Source: Streptomyces tauricus
Lineage (GTDB): Bacteria > Actinomycetota > Actinomycetes > Streptomycetales > Streptomycetaceae
Assembly (NCBI RefSeq): GCF_014650955.1
Contig: NZ_BMVY01000016.1
Span: 62,001 to 126,000 of the forward strand
DNA: 64,000 nt
Direction: 5' to 3'
The translations under genes were made by a program, and so were the position numbers. The notes below the pieces were generated by a model. It was not told the DNA's origin. It saw only the letters and a program-made list of their open reading frames with translations, and did not search any database. Numbering within the stretch: the stretch's first letter is position 1; each line of letters opens with the position of its first letter. Below are positions 16,188-25,217 of this stretch, piece after piece.

Positions 16188-17804
16188 CTAGCCCCGGAAA
16201 CCGATCAGGCCGTGCAGGGTCGCGCCCCGCGAGGCCGTGCCGGTGCCCGAGCCCGCTTTCGCCTTTGCCTTCGCGGTCAGCGGCTTGGGGTCGGGCAGCT
16301 TCGCGCACACCGCGTCGGCCTCGCCGTTCCCGCGCGGCACCTGGCCGTCGGTCAGATAGGCGGCCAGATGCTTGTCCAGGCAGGTGTTCCCGCTGAGGGT
16401 GACGCCGTGGTTGCCGCCGCCCTGCTCGACCACCAGGCTGGAGCCGCCCAGCAGGCGATGGACCATGGCGCCACCCTCGTACGGGGTGGCCGCGTCGTCC
16501 GTCGCCTGGAACAGCAGCACCGGCGGCACCGAGTCGTTCGAGACGTCCACGGGCTCGGCCGAGTCGGTGGGCCAGAACGCGCACGGGGCGTTGTACCAGG
16601 CGTTGCTCCAGGTCATGAAGGGTGCCTTCTCGTACACCGCCCAGTTGTCCTCGCGCCACTCGTCCCAGTCGCGCGGCCAGTGCGCGTCACGGCACTGCAC
16701 CGAGGTGTAGACGCTGTAGCCGTTGTCGTCCGCGGTGTCGACGGCCCCGAAGTTCTCGTACGCCTCGACCAGCGGATCGTCGTTCCCGGTCTTCACGAAG
16801 GCCGCGAACGCGTCGGCGAGGTAGGGCCAGTAGCCGTTGAAGTAGGCGCCGGGGGAGAAGGTGTCCTCCAGCTCCGAGGCGCCCACCGTGCCGTCCGCCG
16901 GCTTCTTCGCCAGCGCCGCCCGCATCGCGTACCAGGCCGCCTCGATCCTCTCCGGATCGGTGCCCAGCCTGTACGTCGTATCGTGCCGGGCGACCCAGGC
17001 CATGAAGGCCCGGTGACGGGAGTTGAAGGCGTGGTCCTGCGCGATGTTGTCGTCGTACCAGACACCGGTGGGATCGACGACGGAGTCCAGCACCATGCGC
17101 CGTACGCGGTCCGGGTGGAGCTTCGCGTAGACGGCGCCCAGGTAGGTGCCGTACGAGTACCCGAAGTAGTTGATGCTCCTGGCGCCGAGGGCGCTCCGGA
17201 TGGCGTCCATGTCCTGGACCGCGCTCACCGTGTCGATGTACGGCAGCAGGTCCCCGTGCTTGGCCGCGCAGGCTTGCGCGAAGGCCTGGACGCGGTCGAG
17301 GTTGGCCTGTTCGAGAGCGGGGGTCGTCGGCAGCGAGTCGGGGCGCACCGGCTTGAAGTGCCCCGGCCGGCAGTTCAGGGCGGGCCTGCTCGCGCCGACC
17401 CCGCGCGGGTCGAAGCCGATGACGTCGTACTGGGCCGCCACGTTCTTCGGCAGCGAGGCCGCGACGAATCCGGCGAGGGTCAGACCGCTGCCGCCGGGGC
17501 CGCCCGGGTTCACCAGCAGCGGGCCCTGGTAGGTCTTCTTCGAGGTGTGCGGGACCCGTGACAGCGCGAGCGTGATCTTCCGGCCGTGCGGGTTCGCGTG
17601 GTCGAGGGGCACCTTCAGGGACGCGCACTGGAGCGTCGGATAGTTCTTGGTGCCGCACTTCTTCCAGGTGGGCTTCGCCGTGTCGGCGGAGGGGACGGTG
17701 TGCCGGGCGGTCGCGGAGGCCGGGCTCGCGTCGGCCGGGACCGCGGTGATCGTTCCGGCAACCACGGCGGCGGCGCCGCACAGGGCGGCTGCGCGTCGGT
17801 TCAC
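16188..17804 (-). CDS. secreted tripeptidyl aminopeptidase (alpha/beta hydrolase)
   Basis: A secreted serine exopeptidase of about 540 aa, S33/TAP type, releasing short peptides from protein N-termini. A signal peptide (NRRAAALCGAAAVVAGTITA, cleavage near ADASPA) leads into the hydrolase fold: oxyanion segment NPGGPGGSG, FDPRGVGAS, nucleophile elbow GYSYGTYLG, acid in FQATDDAATP and His in GGGNHGV. A helical lid lies between. Two GTG starts are possible (17819 and 17804); 17804 is chosen because GAGG lies 9 bases upstream. The mature enzyme resembles the mycelium-associated Slp/Tap proteases of streptomycetes. A dispersed repeat is absent here; 17820-17982 upstream shows no gene. Confidence 0.9.
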   Translation of the reverse strand: MNRRAAALCGAAAVVAGTITAVPADASPASATARHTVPSADTAKPTWKKCGTKNYPTLQCASLKVPLDHANPHGRKITLALSRVPHTSKKTYQGPLLVNPGGPGGSGLTLAGFVAASLPKNVAAQYDVIGFDPRGVGASRPALNCRPGHFKPVRPDSLPTTPALEQANLDRVQAFAQACAAKHGDLLPYIDTVSAVQDMDAIRSALGARSINYFGYSYGTYLGAVYAKLHPDRVRRMVLDSVVDPTGVWYDDNIAQDHAFNSRHRAFMAWVARHDTTYRLGTDPERIEAAWYAMRAALAKKPADGTVGASELEDTFSPGAYFNGYWPYLADAFAAFVKTGNDDPLVEAYENFGAVDTADDNGYSVYTSVQCRDAHWPRDWDEWREDNWAVYEKAPFMTWSNAWYNAPCAFWPTDSAEPVDVSNDSVPPVLLFQATDDAATPYEGGAMVHRLLGGSSLVVEQGGGNHGVTLSGNTCLDKHLAAYLTDGQVPRGNGEADAVCAKLPDPKPLTAKAKAKAGSGTGTASRGATLHGLIGFRG

Positions 17805-17982
17805 AATGAATCGCCTCACATCGATGTACCGGACAGGGGGCCGTGCGCCTCACGGCCCTGGCCGTATCGTCCCGGGGCGGGCACCCGGAAGGACCGCTTC
17901 TGCCGAGAGTTGACCCCATTGGGCCGCGGTGTGCGGCCGGATGCAGGGCAGTCGGTGCCCACCGGTGTGTGAGGGGTGCCGG

Positions 17983-19023
17983 TCACAGAAGGGTCAGCTG
18001 GGTGGGCTCCGGTGCGACCGGCTCGGGCACCGGGATCCTGCGGGGCATCCCCGCGCGCGTGGGGCCTATCCCGTACTCCTCGGCCAGCTCGTGCACCTGC
18101 CGGGTGATCCGGCGCTGGTACCACTTCGGGGCGTACGCGCCCTCCGCGTACAGCCGCTCGTACCGGCGGACCAGATGCGGGTGGTGATGTCCCAGCCAGC
18201 TCATGAACCACTCGCGTGCCCCGGGCCGCAGATGCAGCACGAGCGGGGTCACCGAGGTCGCGCCGGACGCGGCGATCGCCCGTACCGTCGCGCGCAGTTG
18301 GGAGGGGTCGTCGCCGAGGAAGGGGATCACGGGCGCCATCAGGACCCCGCAGTCGATGCCGTGCGCGCTCAGCGTGCGGACGACGTCGAGGCGGCGCTCC
18401 GGGGCGGGCGTGCCCGGCTCCACGGTCCGCCACAGGTCGAGGTCGGTGAAGCCCACGGAGACGGAGATCCCCACCTCGGTGACGGCCGCAGCCTGCTTCA
18501 GCAGGTCCAGGTCGCGCAGGATCAGCGTGCCCTTGGTGAGGATGGAGAAGGGGTTCGCGTGGTCGCGCAGGGCCGCGATGATGCCGGGCATCAGCCGGTA
18601 GCGGCCCTCGGCGCGCTGGTAGCAGTCCACGTTGGTGCCCATCGCGATGTGGTCACCGAGCCAGCGCCGTGAACCGAGCTGGCGCCGCAGCAGCTCAGGG
18701 GCGTTCACCTTCACCACGATCTGGCTGTCGAAGCCGAGGCCGGTGTCGAGGTCCAGATAGCTGTGGGTCTTGCGGGCGAAACAGTAGACGCACGCGTGCG
18801 TGCACCCCCGGTAGGGGTTGACCGTCCACTCGAAGGGCATGCGCGAGGCCCCCGGGACGCGGTTGACGATCGACCGGGCCCGGATCTCGTGGAAGGTGAT
18901 TCCGCGGAACTCGGGCGTGTCGAACGTCCGGGTGGTCACCGTCTCCGCGCCGAACAGAGCGGGGTTTGTGGGGCCGGCCGACGGATTCCCGTCGGACTCC
19001 ACTGCGAGGTTCTCCCACCGCAT
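17983..19023 (-). CDS. Rv2578c-family radical SAM protein (spore photoproduct lyase-like)
   Basis: A 346-aa iron-sulfur radical SAM enzyme. The cluster motif CTHACVYC (CxxxCxxC) follows NPYRGC, as in spore photoproduct lyase and the Rv2578c family; downstream are LDLDTGLGFDSQIVVK, the AMGTNVDCYQ block and SILTKGTLILRD. Substrate is unknown; a DNA-repair or nucleic-acid role is plausible because of the SPL likeness. ATG 19023 is chosen for GGAGG five bases upstream; longer frames across the promoter are spurious. A LexA-type palindrome (19056-19067) sits 33 bp upstream of the start, suggesting induction by DNA damage. Confidence 0.9.
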   Translation of the reverse strand: MRWENLAVESDGNPSAGPTNPALFGAETVTTRTFDTPEFRGITFHEIRARSIVNRVPGASRMPFEWTVNPYRGCTHACVYCFARKTHSYLDLDTGLGFDSQIVVKVNAPELLRRQLGSRRWLGDHIAMGTNVDCYQRAEGRYRLMPGIIAALRDHANPFSILTKGTLILRDLDLLKQAAAVTEVGISVSVGFTDLDLWRTVEPGTPAPERRLDVVRTLSAHGIDCGVLMAPVIPFLGDDPSQLRATVRAIAASGATSVTPLVLHLRPGAREWFMSWLGHHHPHLVRRYERLYAEGAYAPKWYQRRITRQVHELAEEYGIGPTRAGMPRRIPVPEPVAPEPTQLTLL

Positions 19024-19055
19024 GACGCCTCCTCGATAGCACTGACCACAGAATA

Positions 19056-19067
19056 GAACACATGTTC
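19056..19067 (-). promoter_or_regulatory. LexA (SOS) box-like operator
   Basis: GAAC-ACAT-GTTC matches the actinobacterial/Bacillus SOS core GAAC-N4-GTTC; the arms extend to GAACA-CA-TGTTC. It lies 33-44 bp upstream of the radical SAM ATG, where a repressor would block the promoter. It is also within the divergent gap to the SRPBCC gene, 107 bp from that start. Confidence 0.6.
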
Positions 19068-19173
19068 CCTTGATCGTGCGACCCCATAGTTGTGGACCCC
19101 GATTTGGGCGGCTCGGGCGCCTGATGGTTGGCTGAGCGCTGACGCCCGAGATCCCGAGTGCTGGAGGAACGCA

Positions 19174-19617
19174 ATGGCGCAGGTCGAGGCCACCACCGAG
19201 CGAGTCGTGACGGGTCAGCCGGACGACGTGTTCGACGCGCTGGCCGACTACAACGGCACGCGTTCGAAGATCCTGAGCGAGCACTTCAGTGAGTACGAGG
19301 TCCGGGAGGGCGGTGACGGCGAGGGGACTGTCGTCCACTGGAAGCTCCAGGCCACCAGCAAGCGGATCCGTGACTGCCTGCTCGATGTGAGCGAGCCCAC
19401 CGACGGCGAGCTGGTCGAGAAGGACCGCAACAGCTCGATGGTGACCACCTGGCGTGTCACCCCGGCCGGCGATGGCAGGTCCCGGGTCGTCGTCACCACC
19501 GTCTGGGACGGCGCGGGCGGCATCGGCGGTTTCTTCGAGCGGACCTTCGCGCCCAAGGGCCTCGGCCGCATCTACGACGAGGTGCTGGCGAAGCTCGCCA
19601 CCGAGGTGCAGAAGTAG
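19174..19617 (+). CDS. SRPBCC-family (START-like) protein
   Basis: A 147-aa single-domain protein of the polyketide cyclase/START-like fold, a helix-grip cavity that binds small hydrophobic ligands. It begins VEATTERVVTGQPDDVFDAL, has the central sheet VVHWKLQATSKRIRDCLLDV and ends with the long helix FAPKGLGRIYDEVLAKLATE. No enzymatic residue set is recognised. ATG 19174 follows GGAGG by 6 bases. It is divergent from the LexA-boxed radical SAM gene and followed by a small CGCGGG-ATT-CCCGCG hairpin near 19640. Role unknown. Confidence 0.85.
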   Translation: MAQVEATTERVVTGQPDDVFDALADYNGTRSKILSEHFSEYEVREGGDGEGTVVHWKLQATSKRIRDCLLDVSEPTDGELVEKDRNSSMVTTWRVTPAGDGRSRVVVTTVWDGAGGIGGFFERTFAPKGLGRIYDEVLAKLATEVQK

Positions 19618-19817
19618 CCGTCCGCTCCGACCCGCTCCGCGGGATTCCCGCGCTCACCGTTTCGAGTGGTTCTCAGTACGGCCCAGTTGTACGCCGTAGG
19701 GCTCCTACCGGCGGATACGTCTGCTGAGGCCCATCTCAGGGCGACTCGTCGCGCTTGCTCCCAGATGTCGCGTAATGCGAGAAATGGGCCCCGCAGGCGC
19801 GACGAGGGGAGCAGCAC

Positions 19818-22223
19818 GTGGGTGGCACGGCTCTGGCGGAGAGCGGACGAGACGTTTCCTCTCCGGCCCCCGACACACCCCAAGCGCCGCCGGAGCTGCC
19901 CCAGTTGGAGGCGCTGAGCCCGCGCCGTGTGCGCCTGGTGTTCTTCGCGCTCATGCTCGCGCTGCTGCTCGCGGCCCTGGAGCAGATGATCGTCGCCACC
20001 GCGCTCCCGAAGATCGTCGGAGAGCTGCACGGCCTGGACAAGATGTCCTGGGCGATCACCGCGTATCTGCTCACGTCGACCGTAGGGCTGCCCGTCTACG
20101 GCAAGTTCGGCGATCTGTACGGCCGCAAGGGCGTCTTCCAGTTCGCGATCGTCGTCTTCGTGATCGGCTCCGCGCTGGCCGGATGGTCGCGCACCATGGA
20201 CCAGTTGATCGCCTTCCGCGCCCTCCAGGGCGTCGGCGCCGGCGGCCTCATGATCGGCGTACAGGCCATCATCGCGGACGTCGTGCCGGCCCGGGAGCGG
20301 GCCCGCTTCATGGGGATGATCGGCGCCGCGTTCGGACTCGCCTCGGTCGCGGGCCCGTTGCTCGGCGGCTACTTCACCGACCATCTCTCCTGGCGCTGGT
20401 GCTTCTACGTCAACGTCCCCTTCGGCCTGATCACGCTGGCCGTCGTGGCCGTCGTCCTCGAACTGCCGAAGCCCACCGCCAGGCCGCGTCTGGACGTCCT
20501 GGGCGCCCTGCTGCTCGCCGCCGCCTCCACCTGCCTTGTGCTGCTGACCAGTTGGGGCGGCACGGAGTACGCGTGGGACTCGCGCGTCGTCCTCGGACTC
20601 GCCGCGGGAGCCGTCGCCTCGACCGCGCTCTTCCTCGTCGCCGAGCACCGCGCGGCCGAACCCCTCATCCCGCTACGGCTGTTCCGCGACGGCGTCTTCA
20701 ACGTCACCGCCGTCGTGGGGGTGATCGTCGGCGTCGCCCTCTTCGGCGCGGCCAGCTATCTGCCCACGTACCTGCAGATGGTCGACGGCGCCACCGCCAC
20801 CGAGTCGGGCCTGCTCATGCTCCCCATGATGGGTGGCATCGTCGGCGCCTCGGTCGTCTCGGGCCATCTCATCAGCCGCAACGGCCACTACAAGGTCTAT
20901 CCGATCCTCGGCAGCGCCCTGTCCGTCCTCGGCATGTGGCTGCTCTCCCGGCTCGAAGCCGATACGCCCCGGCTGCACTACAGCGTCTGGATGGCCCTGC
21001 TCGGCGCCGGGATCGGCCTGGTCATGCCGGTGCTGATCCTCGCCGTGCAGAACTCCGTGCACCCGCACGACCTCGGCACCGCGACCAGTGCCAACAACTA
21101 CTTCCGGCAGATCGGCGGCAGCGTCGGCGCGGCGGTCTTCGGCACGCTCCTCGCCGACCGGCTCGCCGACTCCCTCGCCGACCGGCTGCCCGCCGGGGCC
21201 GGTGTGCCCGACCCCGAGTCCATCACCCCGCAGCTCGTCCACGCACTGCCCGCCGCACTGCGGGACGGCTACATCGCGGCGTACACCGACGCGATGCCGC
21301 GGATCTTCCTCTACCTCGTGCCGGTGCTCGTCCTGGGCCTGCTCGTCGCCTTCTTCCTCAAGGAGAAACCGCTGGTGTCCCACCACACCCCCACCGCAGT
21401 CCCCGAGACCGCCGCCGCACCGCTGAACGCCACCGTTCCGGGGGCCCGTTCGACGTACGCCGCCGGGATCCCCGTCTGCGGCACCGTGCAGCACCCCGAC
21501 GGCACGGTCGTGCCCCGCGCCGCGCTCACCCTCATCGATGTCGCGGGGCAGCAGATCGGGCGGGGCGCGAGCGGCGAGGACGGACGGTACGCGCTGTCGA
21601 CGCCCGGCTCGGGGGCGTACGTCCTGATCGCCGCGGCCGGCGGGCACCAGCCGCAGGCGGTCAGCGTCACCGTCGGGGAACGGCCCGTGGAACTGGACGT
21701 GGTCCTCGGCGGGGCGGGGCGTCTCGCCGGGAGCGTCGTCACGGCGGACGGGACGCCCGTGCGGGACGCGACCGTCACGCTCACCAACGTGCACGGGGAG
21801 GTGGTCGCCTCGACGCGCAGTGGGCGGGAGGGCGGCTATGTCATCACGGAGCTGGTGGCGGGGGAGTACACCCTGGCCGGGAGCGCGCCCGCCTTCCGGC
21901 CGGCCGCGCTGCCGGTGAGCGTGCAGGCCGCGCGCGAGACCCGGCAGGACGTCGAGCTCGCGGGCGGGGCGGTGCTGCGGGGGACCGTGCGGGCGAGTGG
22001 GGGGCGGCCGGTGGAGGACGCGCGGGTCACGCTGCTCGACGCGGCGGGGAACGTGGTGGACACGCTGACCACCGGGGGTGACGGGGCGTTCCGCTTCATC
22101 GACCTCTCGTCGGGCGAGTACACGGTGATCGCGGCGGGATACCCGCCGGTGGCCACGGTTCTGCAGGTGGCGGGAGGCGGCCGAACGGAACGAGACCTCC
22201 AACTGGGCCACGAGGACGACTGA
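19818..22223 (+). CDS. DHA2-type 14-TM MFS exporter fused to three carboxypeptidase-regulatory-like domains
   Basis: An 801-aa protein. Residues about 35-525 are a drug:H+ antiporter of the EmrB/QacA type: VRLVFFALMLALLLAALEQM, motif A GKFGDLYGRKG, motif C-like GLASVAGPLLGG, and ENxx-like AVQNS. After the last helix (LVPVLVLGLLVAFFLKEK) come three tandem repeats of about 83 residues (about 553-635, 636-717, 718-801), each with a G-x-V, P-V-x-x-A-x-V-T-L, G-x-Y/F, L-x-x-G-x-Y-x-L/V pattern typical of CarboxypepD_reg beta-sandwiches. GTG 19818 follows GGGGAG. With 14 helices the C-terminus should be cytoplasmic, which makes this beta-sandwich tail puzzling. Substrate unknown. The 200-bp gap upstream has no gene. 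Confidence 0.88.
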   Translation: MGGTALAESGRDVSSPAPDTPQAPPELPQLEALSPRRVRLVFFALMLALLLAALEQMIVATALPKIVGELHGLDKMSWAITAYLLTSTVGLPVYGKFGDLYGRKGVFQFAIVVFVIGSALAGWSRTMDQLIAFRALQGVGAGGLMIGVQAIIADVVPARERARFMGMIGAAFGLASVAGPLLGGYFTDHLSWRWCFYVNVPFGLITLAVVAVVLELPKPTARPRLDVLGALLLAAASTCLVLLTSWGGTEYAWDSRVVLGLAAGAVASTALFLVAEHRAAEPLIPLRLFRDGVFNVTAVVGVIVGVALFGAASYLPTYLQMVDGATATESGLLMLPMMGGIVGASVVSGHLISRNGHYKVYPILGSALSVLGMWLLSRLEADTPRLHYSVWMALLGAGIGLVMPVLILAVQNSVHPHDLGTATSANNYFRQIGGSVGAAVFGTLLADRLADSLADRLPAGAGVPDPESITPQLVHALPAALRDGYIAAYTDAMPRIFLYLVPVLVLGLLVAFFLKEKPLVSHHTPTAVPETAAAPLNATVPGARSTYAAGIPVCGTVQHPDGTVVPRAALTLIDVAGQQIGRGASGEDGRYALSTPGSGAYVLIAAAGGHQPQAVSVTVGERPVELDVVLGGAGRLAGSVVTADGTPVRDATVTLTNVHGEVVASTRSGREGGYVITELVAGEYTLAGSAPAFRPAALPVSVQAARETRQDVELAGGAVLRGTVRASGGRPVEDARVTLLDAAGNVVDTLTTGGDGAFRFIDLSSGEYTVIAAGYPPVATVLQVAGGGRTERDLQLGHEDD

Positions 22224-22246
22224 GGGTGCTCAGCCTTTTGCCTTTG

Positions 22247-22456
22247 GGGGCGCGGGGAACGGCGCAGTCTTTCGTCTTTCAGGGGCGCGGGGAACGGCGC
22301 AATCCTTTGCATGTAGGGGCGCGGGGAACTGCGCGGCCGGCCCCCACCGGCCCGCAGGTAAGAGACTGCGCCGTTCCCCGCGCCCTTGGGGGTGAGGGCG
22401 AGGCAGGTCGTCGGGTGCAGGCCCGTGGGGGCCGAGCGCGCAGTTCCTCGCACCCC
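22247..22456. repeat. array of dispersed GC-rich elements in both orientations
   Basis: In the 356-bp gap 22224-22579, reverse copies (GGGGCGCGGGGAACkGCGC) lie at about 22247-22266, 22282-22301 and 22316-22335, and forward copies at about 22367-22386 and 22437-22456. Reverse and forward copies can pair into long hairpins at the end of the exporter gene. The last part (22460-22579) leads into the phosphatase start. Confidence 0.85.
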
Positions 22457-22579
22457 TGGCGTGGCTCGGTGTGCGCCGGGGCAATTCGGGGATTGGCACA
22501 CATGGCCACCGAGCCCGGACGTACCGTGGTTGATGTGGTGGCGCAGATCTTGCGGACCGTGGGAGAGAGGGCCTGAGCC

Positions 22580-25048
22580 ATGGACCGTGGCACCGAGAGG
22601 GGCGCACCTTCCCAGCGTGCGGCCGGTGACGGGGCCGCCGCGGCGGGACGCATTCCGCTGGCCGTGGTCGTGGTGGACCGGGACGGACTGGTCTCGCACT
22701 GGAGCCGCGGTGCCCGGCGCCTCTTCGGTACCGCGCGGGAAGAAGCCGTCGGCCGTCCCGTCGTCGATCTGCTGCCCGTCTCCGGCGCCCTGCCCGAGGA
22801 CGACGAGAGCGCGCCCTACGGGGCGTACGCCGCGTACGACGGCCTCGGCCCCGACCTCGAGTCCTCCCTCGACGGGCGGCTGTTCTACCCCGCGGCCGGC
22901 CGCGCGCGGCTGACCGCGGCGGACAGCGACCGGATCGACGTCCTGTGGTGGGCGTACCCCCTGGTGGGACCGGGGGCGGAACGCCTGCTGGTACTCGCCG
23001 CCGACGCGGGCGCGCTGCGTCCCGAGGACACCGGCGCGGGTGTGGGCGCGGGCGACGGCGCCGCCGTGGAGCGCATCGCGCCCGGCTTCGCGCTGCACAC
23101 CGACTTCCCCGGCGCCGAGGACCTGGCCCGCAGGCTGCCCGAGATCCTGCCGAGCATGAGCGTCGGCGAGGGCGCCCGCATCGTCGCCCAGGTCCTCGAA
23201 CTGGGCTATCCCGTCCTGGAGTTCAGCCAGAACGACCGGGTCCCCGTCACCCCCGACTGGGGTGTCCCGCGGCGCGCCGAACGCAAGGCACGCCAGGAAC
23301 GGGCCGCCGCGGCGGCCCTGTCCGGCGAACCGCTGCCGCAGGACGCCGGGGACGAGGGCGAGGACCTCGAATACGCGGCCGTACGGGAGCGGCTGGAGTT
23401 CCTGAACGAGGTCAGCGGACGCATCGGCACCTCGCTCGACCTCTCCCGCACCATCGTCGAGGTCAGCCGGGCCGTCGTCCCGCGCTTCACCGACGTGGCC
23501 GGGACCTATCTGCGCGAACAGGTCGTCGCGGGCGAGGGCTTCCCCGACGGCGTGCCCGACACGACCACCATGTGGCACCGGGTCGCGGTGGAGCACACGG
23601 ACGAACCGGGCCGCTGGGACGACGTCGTACCGGTCGGCGAGGCCATGCCGTTCCCGGCGCACACCCCGTTCTTCCAGTGCATGACCACCGGCGACCCCGT
23701 CCTCGTGCCCCGCATCAGCGAGCAGATGGGCCACATGATCGCCGCGCAGTTCGAGAAGCGCGACATCCGGCCCCTCATCACCGGCCGCTCCATGCTGGTC
23801 GTGCCCCTCAAGGCCCGCAACGTGGTCCTCGGCTTCATGATCCTGCTGCGCCACCCGGAGCGCGTCGAGTTCAACGACATGGACCGCGTCACCGGCGCCG
23901 AACTCGCCGCGCGCGCCGGGCTCGTGCTCGACAACGCCCGCATGTACACGTACCAGGAGAGCGTCGCCGAGACCCTCCAGGACAGCATGCTGCCCCACAT
24001 CGCCCCGCGGATGTCCGGCTGCGACATCGCGACCCGCTATCTGCCGGGCACGCTGCTCGGGCGGGTCGGCGGCGACTGGTTCGACTCCGTGAAACTGCCC
24101 GGCTCACGCACCGCCCTCGTCGTCGGTGACGTCATGGGTCACGGCCTCAACTCGGCAGCGATGATGGGGCAGTTACGGACCGCCGTCCAGACCATGGCGG
24201 CCCTCGACCTGCCACCCGCACAACTCCTGCGCAACCTCGACGACCTGGCGCAGCGACTCGGCGAGCACTACCTCGCGACCTGCCTGTACGCGATCTACGA
24301 CCCCATCGCGAGCGAGCTGGAGATCGCCAACGCGGGCCACATCCCGCCCGTGCTGGTCCGCGCCGAGGACGGCCGCAGCGATCTGCTCGACCTGCCGACC
24401 GGCGCGCCCATCGGAGTCGGCGGAGTGCCCTTCGAGTCCGTACGCGTGCGGGTGGCACCCGGCGACCGGCTCGTGATGTGCACCGACGGCCTCGTCGAGG
24501 TGCGCGGCGAGGACATCGGCGTCGGCCTCGCCACGCTCTGCGAGTCCGCGGCCCACCCGGCCGCCTCCATGGACGACGCCTGCGACACGATCATCCGGGC
24601 CCTCAACACCCGAGGCGGACGCAAGGACGACGTGGCGCTCCTGATGGCCCGGCTCAACGGCATCGAGCCCGAGGACGTCGCCGAGTGGCGGATCGGGCAC
24701 GACCCCCGGGAGGCCGGCAGGGCGCGCGCGGCGGTCCGTGAACAGCTCCACACGTGGGGCCTCGGCTCCGTCGCCGACACCGCCGAGCTGCTGGTGAGCG
24801 AGCTCGTCACCAACGCCGTACGGCACTCCCACAGCCGGCCCATCGCCCTCAGGCTGGTCCGGGGCGAGACCCTGCTGTGCGAGGTGGACGACGACGACCA
24901 CACCCTGCCCACGCTGCTCAGCGCGGGGCGGCTCGACGAGTTCGGGCGAGGGATGCGGGTCGTGAGCACGCTGGCGCGGGAGTGGGGGACCAGTCGGACG
25001 GGGTCCGGCAAGACGGTGTGGTTCGAACTGACCCTGCCGCATCGCTGA
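22580..25048 (+). CDS. PAS-GAF-SpoIIE phosphatase with HATPase (anti-sigma-type) domain
   Basis: An 822-aa cytoplasmic regulator. Order: PAS (about 25-130), a linker, GAF (about 270-450), PP2C/SpoIIE serine phosphatase (about 460-685) with metal motifs GRVGGDWFD, VVGDVMGHG and CTDGLVE, then an RsbW-like ATPase domain (about 700-822) with N-box ELVTNAVRHS and GRGMRVVSTLA. Such proteins dephosphorylate anti-anti-sigma factors and phosphorylate or bind sigma partners, so it likely feeds a SigB-type switch; a SigB-family sigma factor is encoded at 60143 in this window, but a link is only inferred. Codon 532 is TTA (24173-24175), making translation bldA-dependent. The ATPase G1 box is unusual (EVDDDDHT). 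Confidence 0.9.
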   Translation: MDRGTERGAPSQRAAGDGAAAAGRIPLAVVVVDRDGLVSHWSRGARRLFGTAREEAVGRPVVDLLPVSGALPEDDESAPYGAYAAYDGLGPDLESSLDGRLFYPAAGRARLTAADSDRIDVLWWAYPLVGPGAERLLVLAADAGALRPEDTGAGVGAGDGAAVERIAPGFALHTDFPGAEDLARRLPEILPSMSVGEGARIVAQVLELGYPVLEFSQNDRVPVTPDWGVPRRAERKARQERAAAAALSGEPLPQDAGDEGEDLEYAAVRERLEFLNEVSGRIGTSLDLSRTIVEVSRAVVPRFTDVAGTYLREQVVAGEGFPDGVPDTTTMWHRVAVEHTDEPGRWDDVVPVGEAMPFPAHTPFFQCMTTGDPVLVPRISEQMGHMIAAQFEKRDIRPLITGRSMLVVPLKARNVVLGFMILLRHPERVEFNDMDRVTGAELAARAGLVLDNARMYTYQESVAETLQDSMLPHIAPRMSGCDIATRYLPGTLLGRVGGDWFDSVKLPGSRTALVVGDVMGHGLNSAAMMGQLRTAVQTMAALDLPPAQLLRNLDDLAQRLGEHYLATCLYAIYDPIASELEIANAGHIPPVLVRAEDGRSDLLDLPTGAPIGVGGVPFESVRVRVAPGDRLVMCTDGLVEVRGEDIGVGLATLCESAAHPAASMDDACDTIIRALNTRGGRKDDVALLMARLNGIEPEDVAEWRIGHDPREAGRARAAVREQLHTWGLGSVADTAELLVSELVTNAVRHSHSRPIALRLVRGETLLCEVDDDDHTLPTLLSAGRLDEFGRGMRVVSTLAREWGTSRTGSGKTVWFELTLPHR

Positions 25049-25105
25049 GCGCGAAGCGCTGCGCTTCGCCAGCGTGGAGATGACTCTGCGGGCGGTGAGG
25101 GCTGG

Positions 25106-25136
25106 TCGCGCAGTCCCCCGCGCCCCTTTCGGGGCG
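25106..25136 (+). terminator. dispersed-element variant with small hairpin after the phosphatase gene
   Basis: GCGCAGTCCCCCGCGCCCC, a variant of the dispersed element, is followed by TTTC and GGGGCG, so CGCCCC and GGGGCG can fold into a short stem 60-85 bp past the phosphatase stop. Termination is plausible but no U-run follows. Confidence 0.4.
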
Positions 25137-25217
25137 TAAAGGTGTGCGCCGTGTTCTTGTCGTTGTGAGCCGGGCGCGATAAACCGGACTGCCCGTCACT
25201 TTTCCTGGGGAGCCGGC

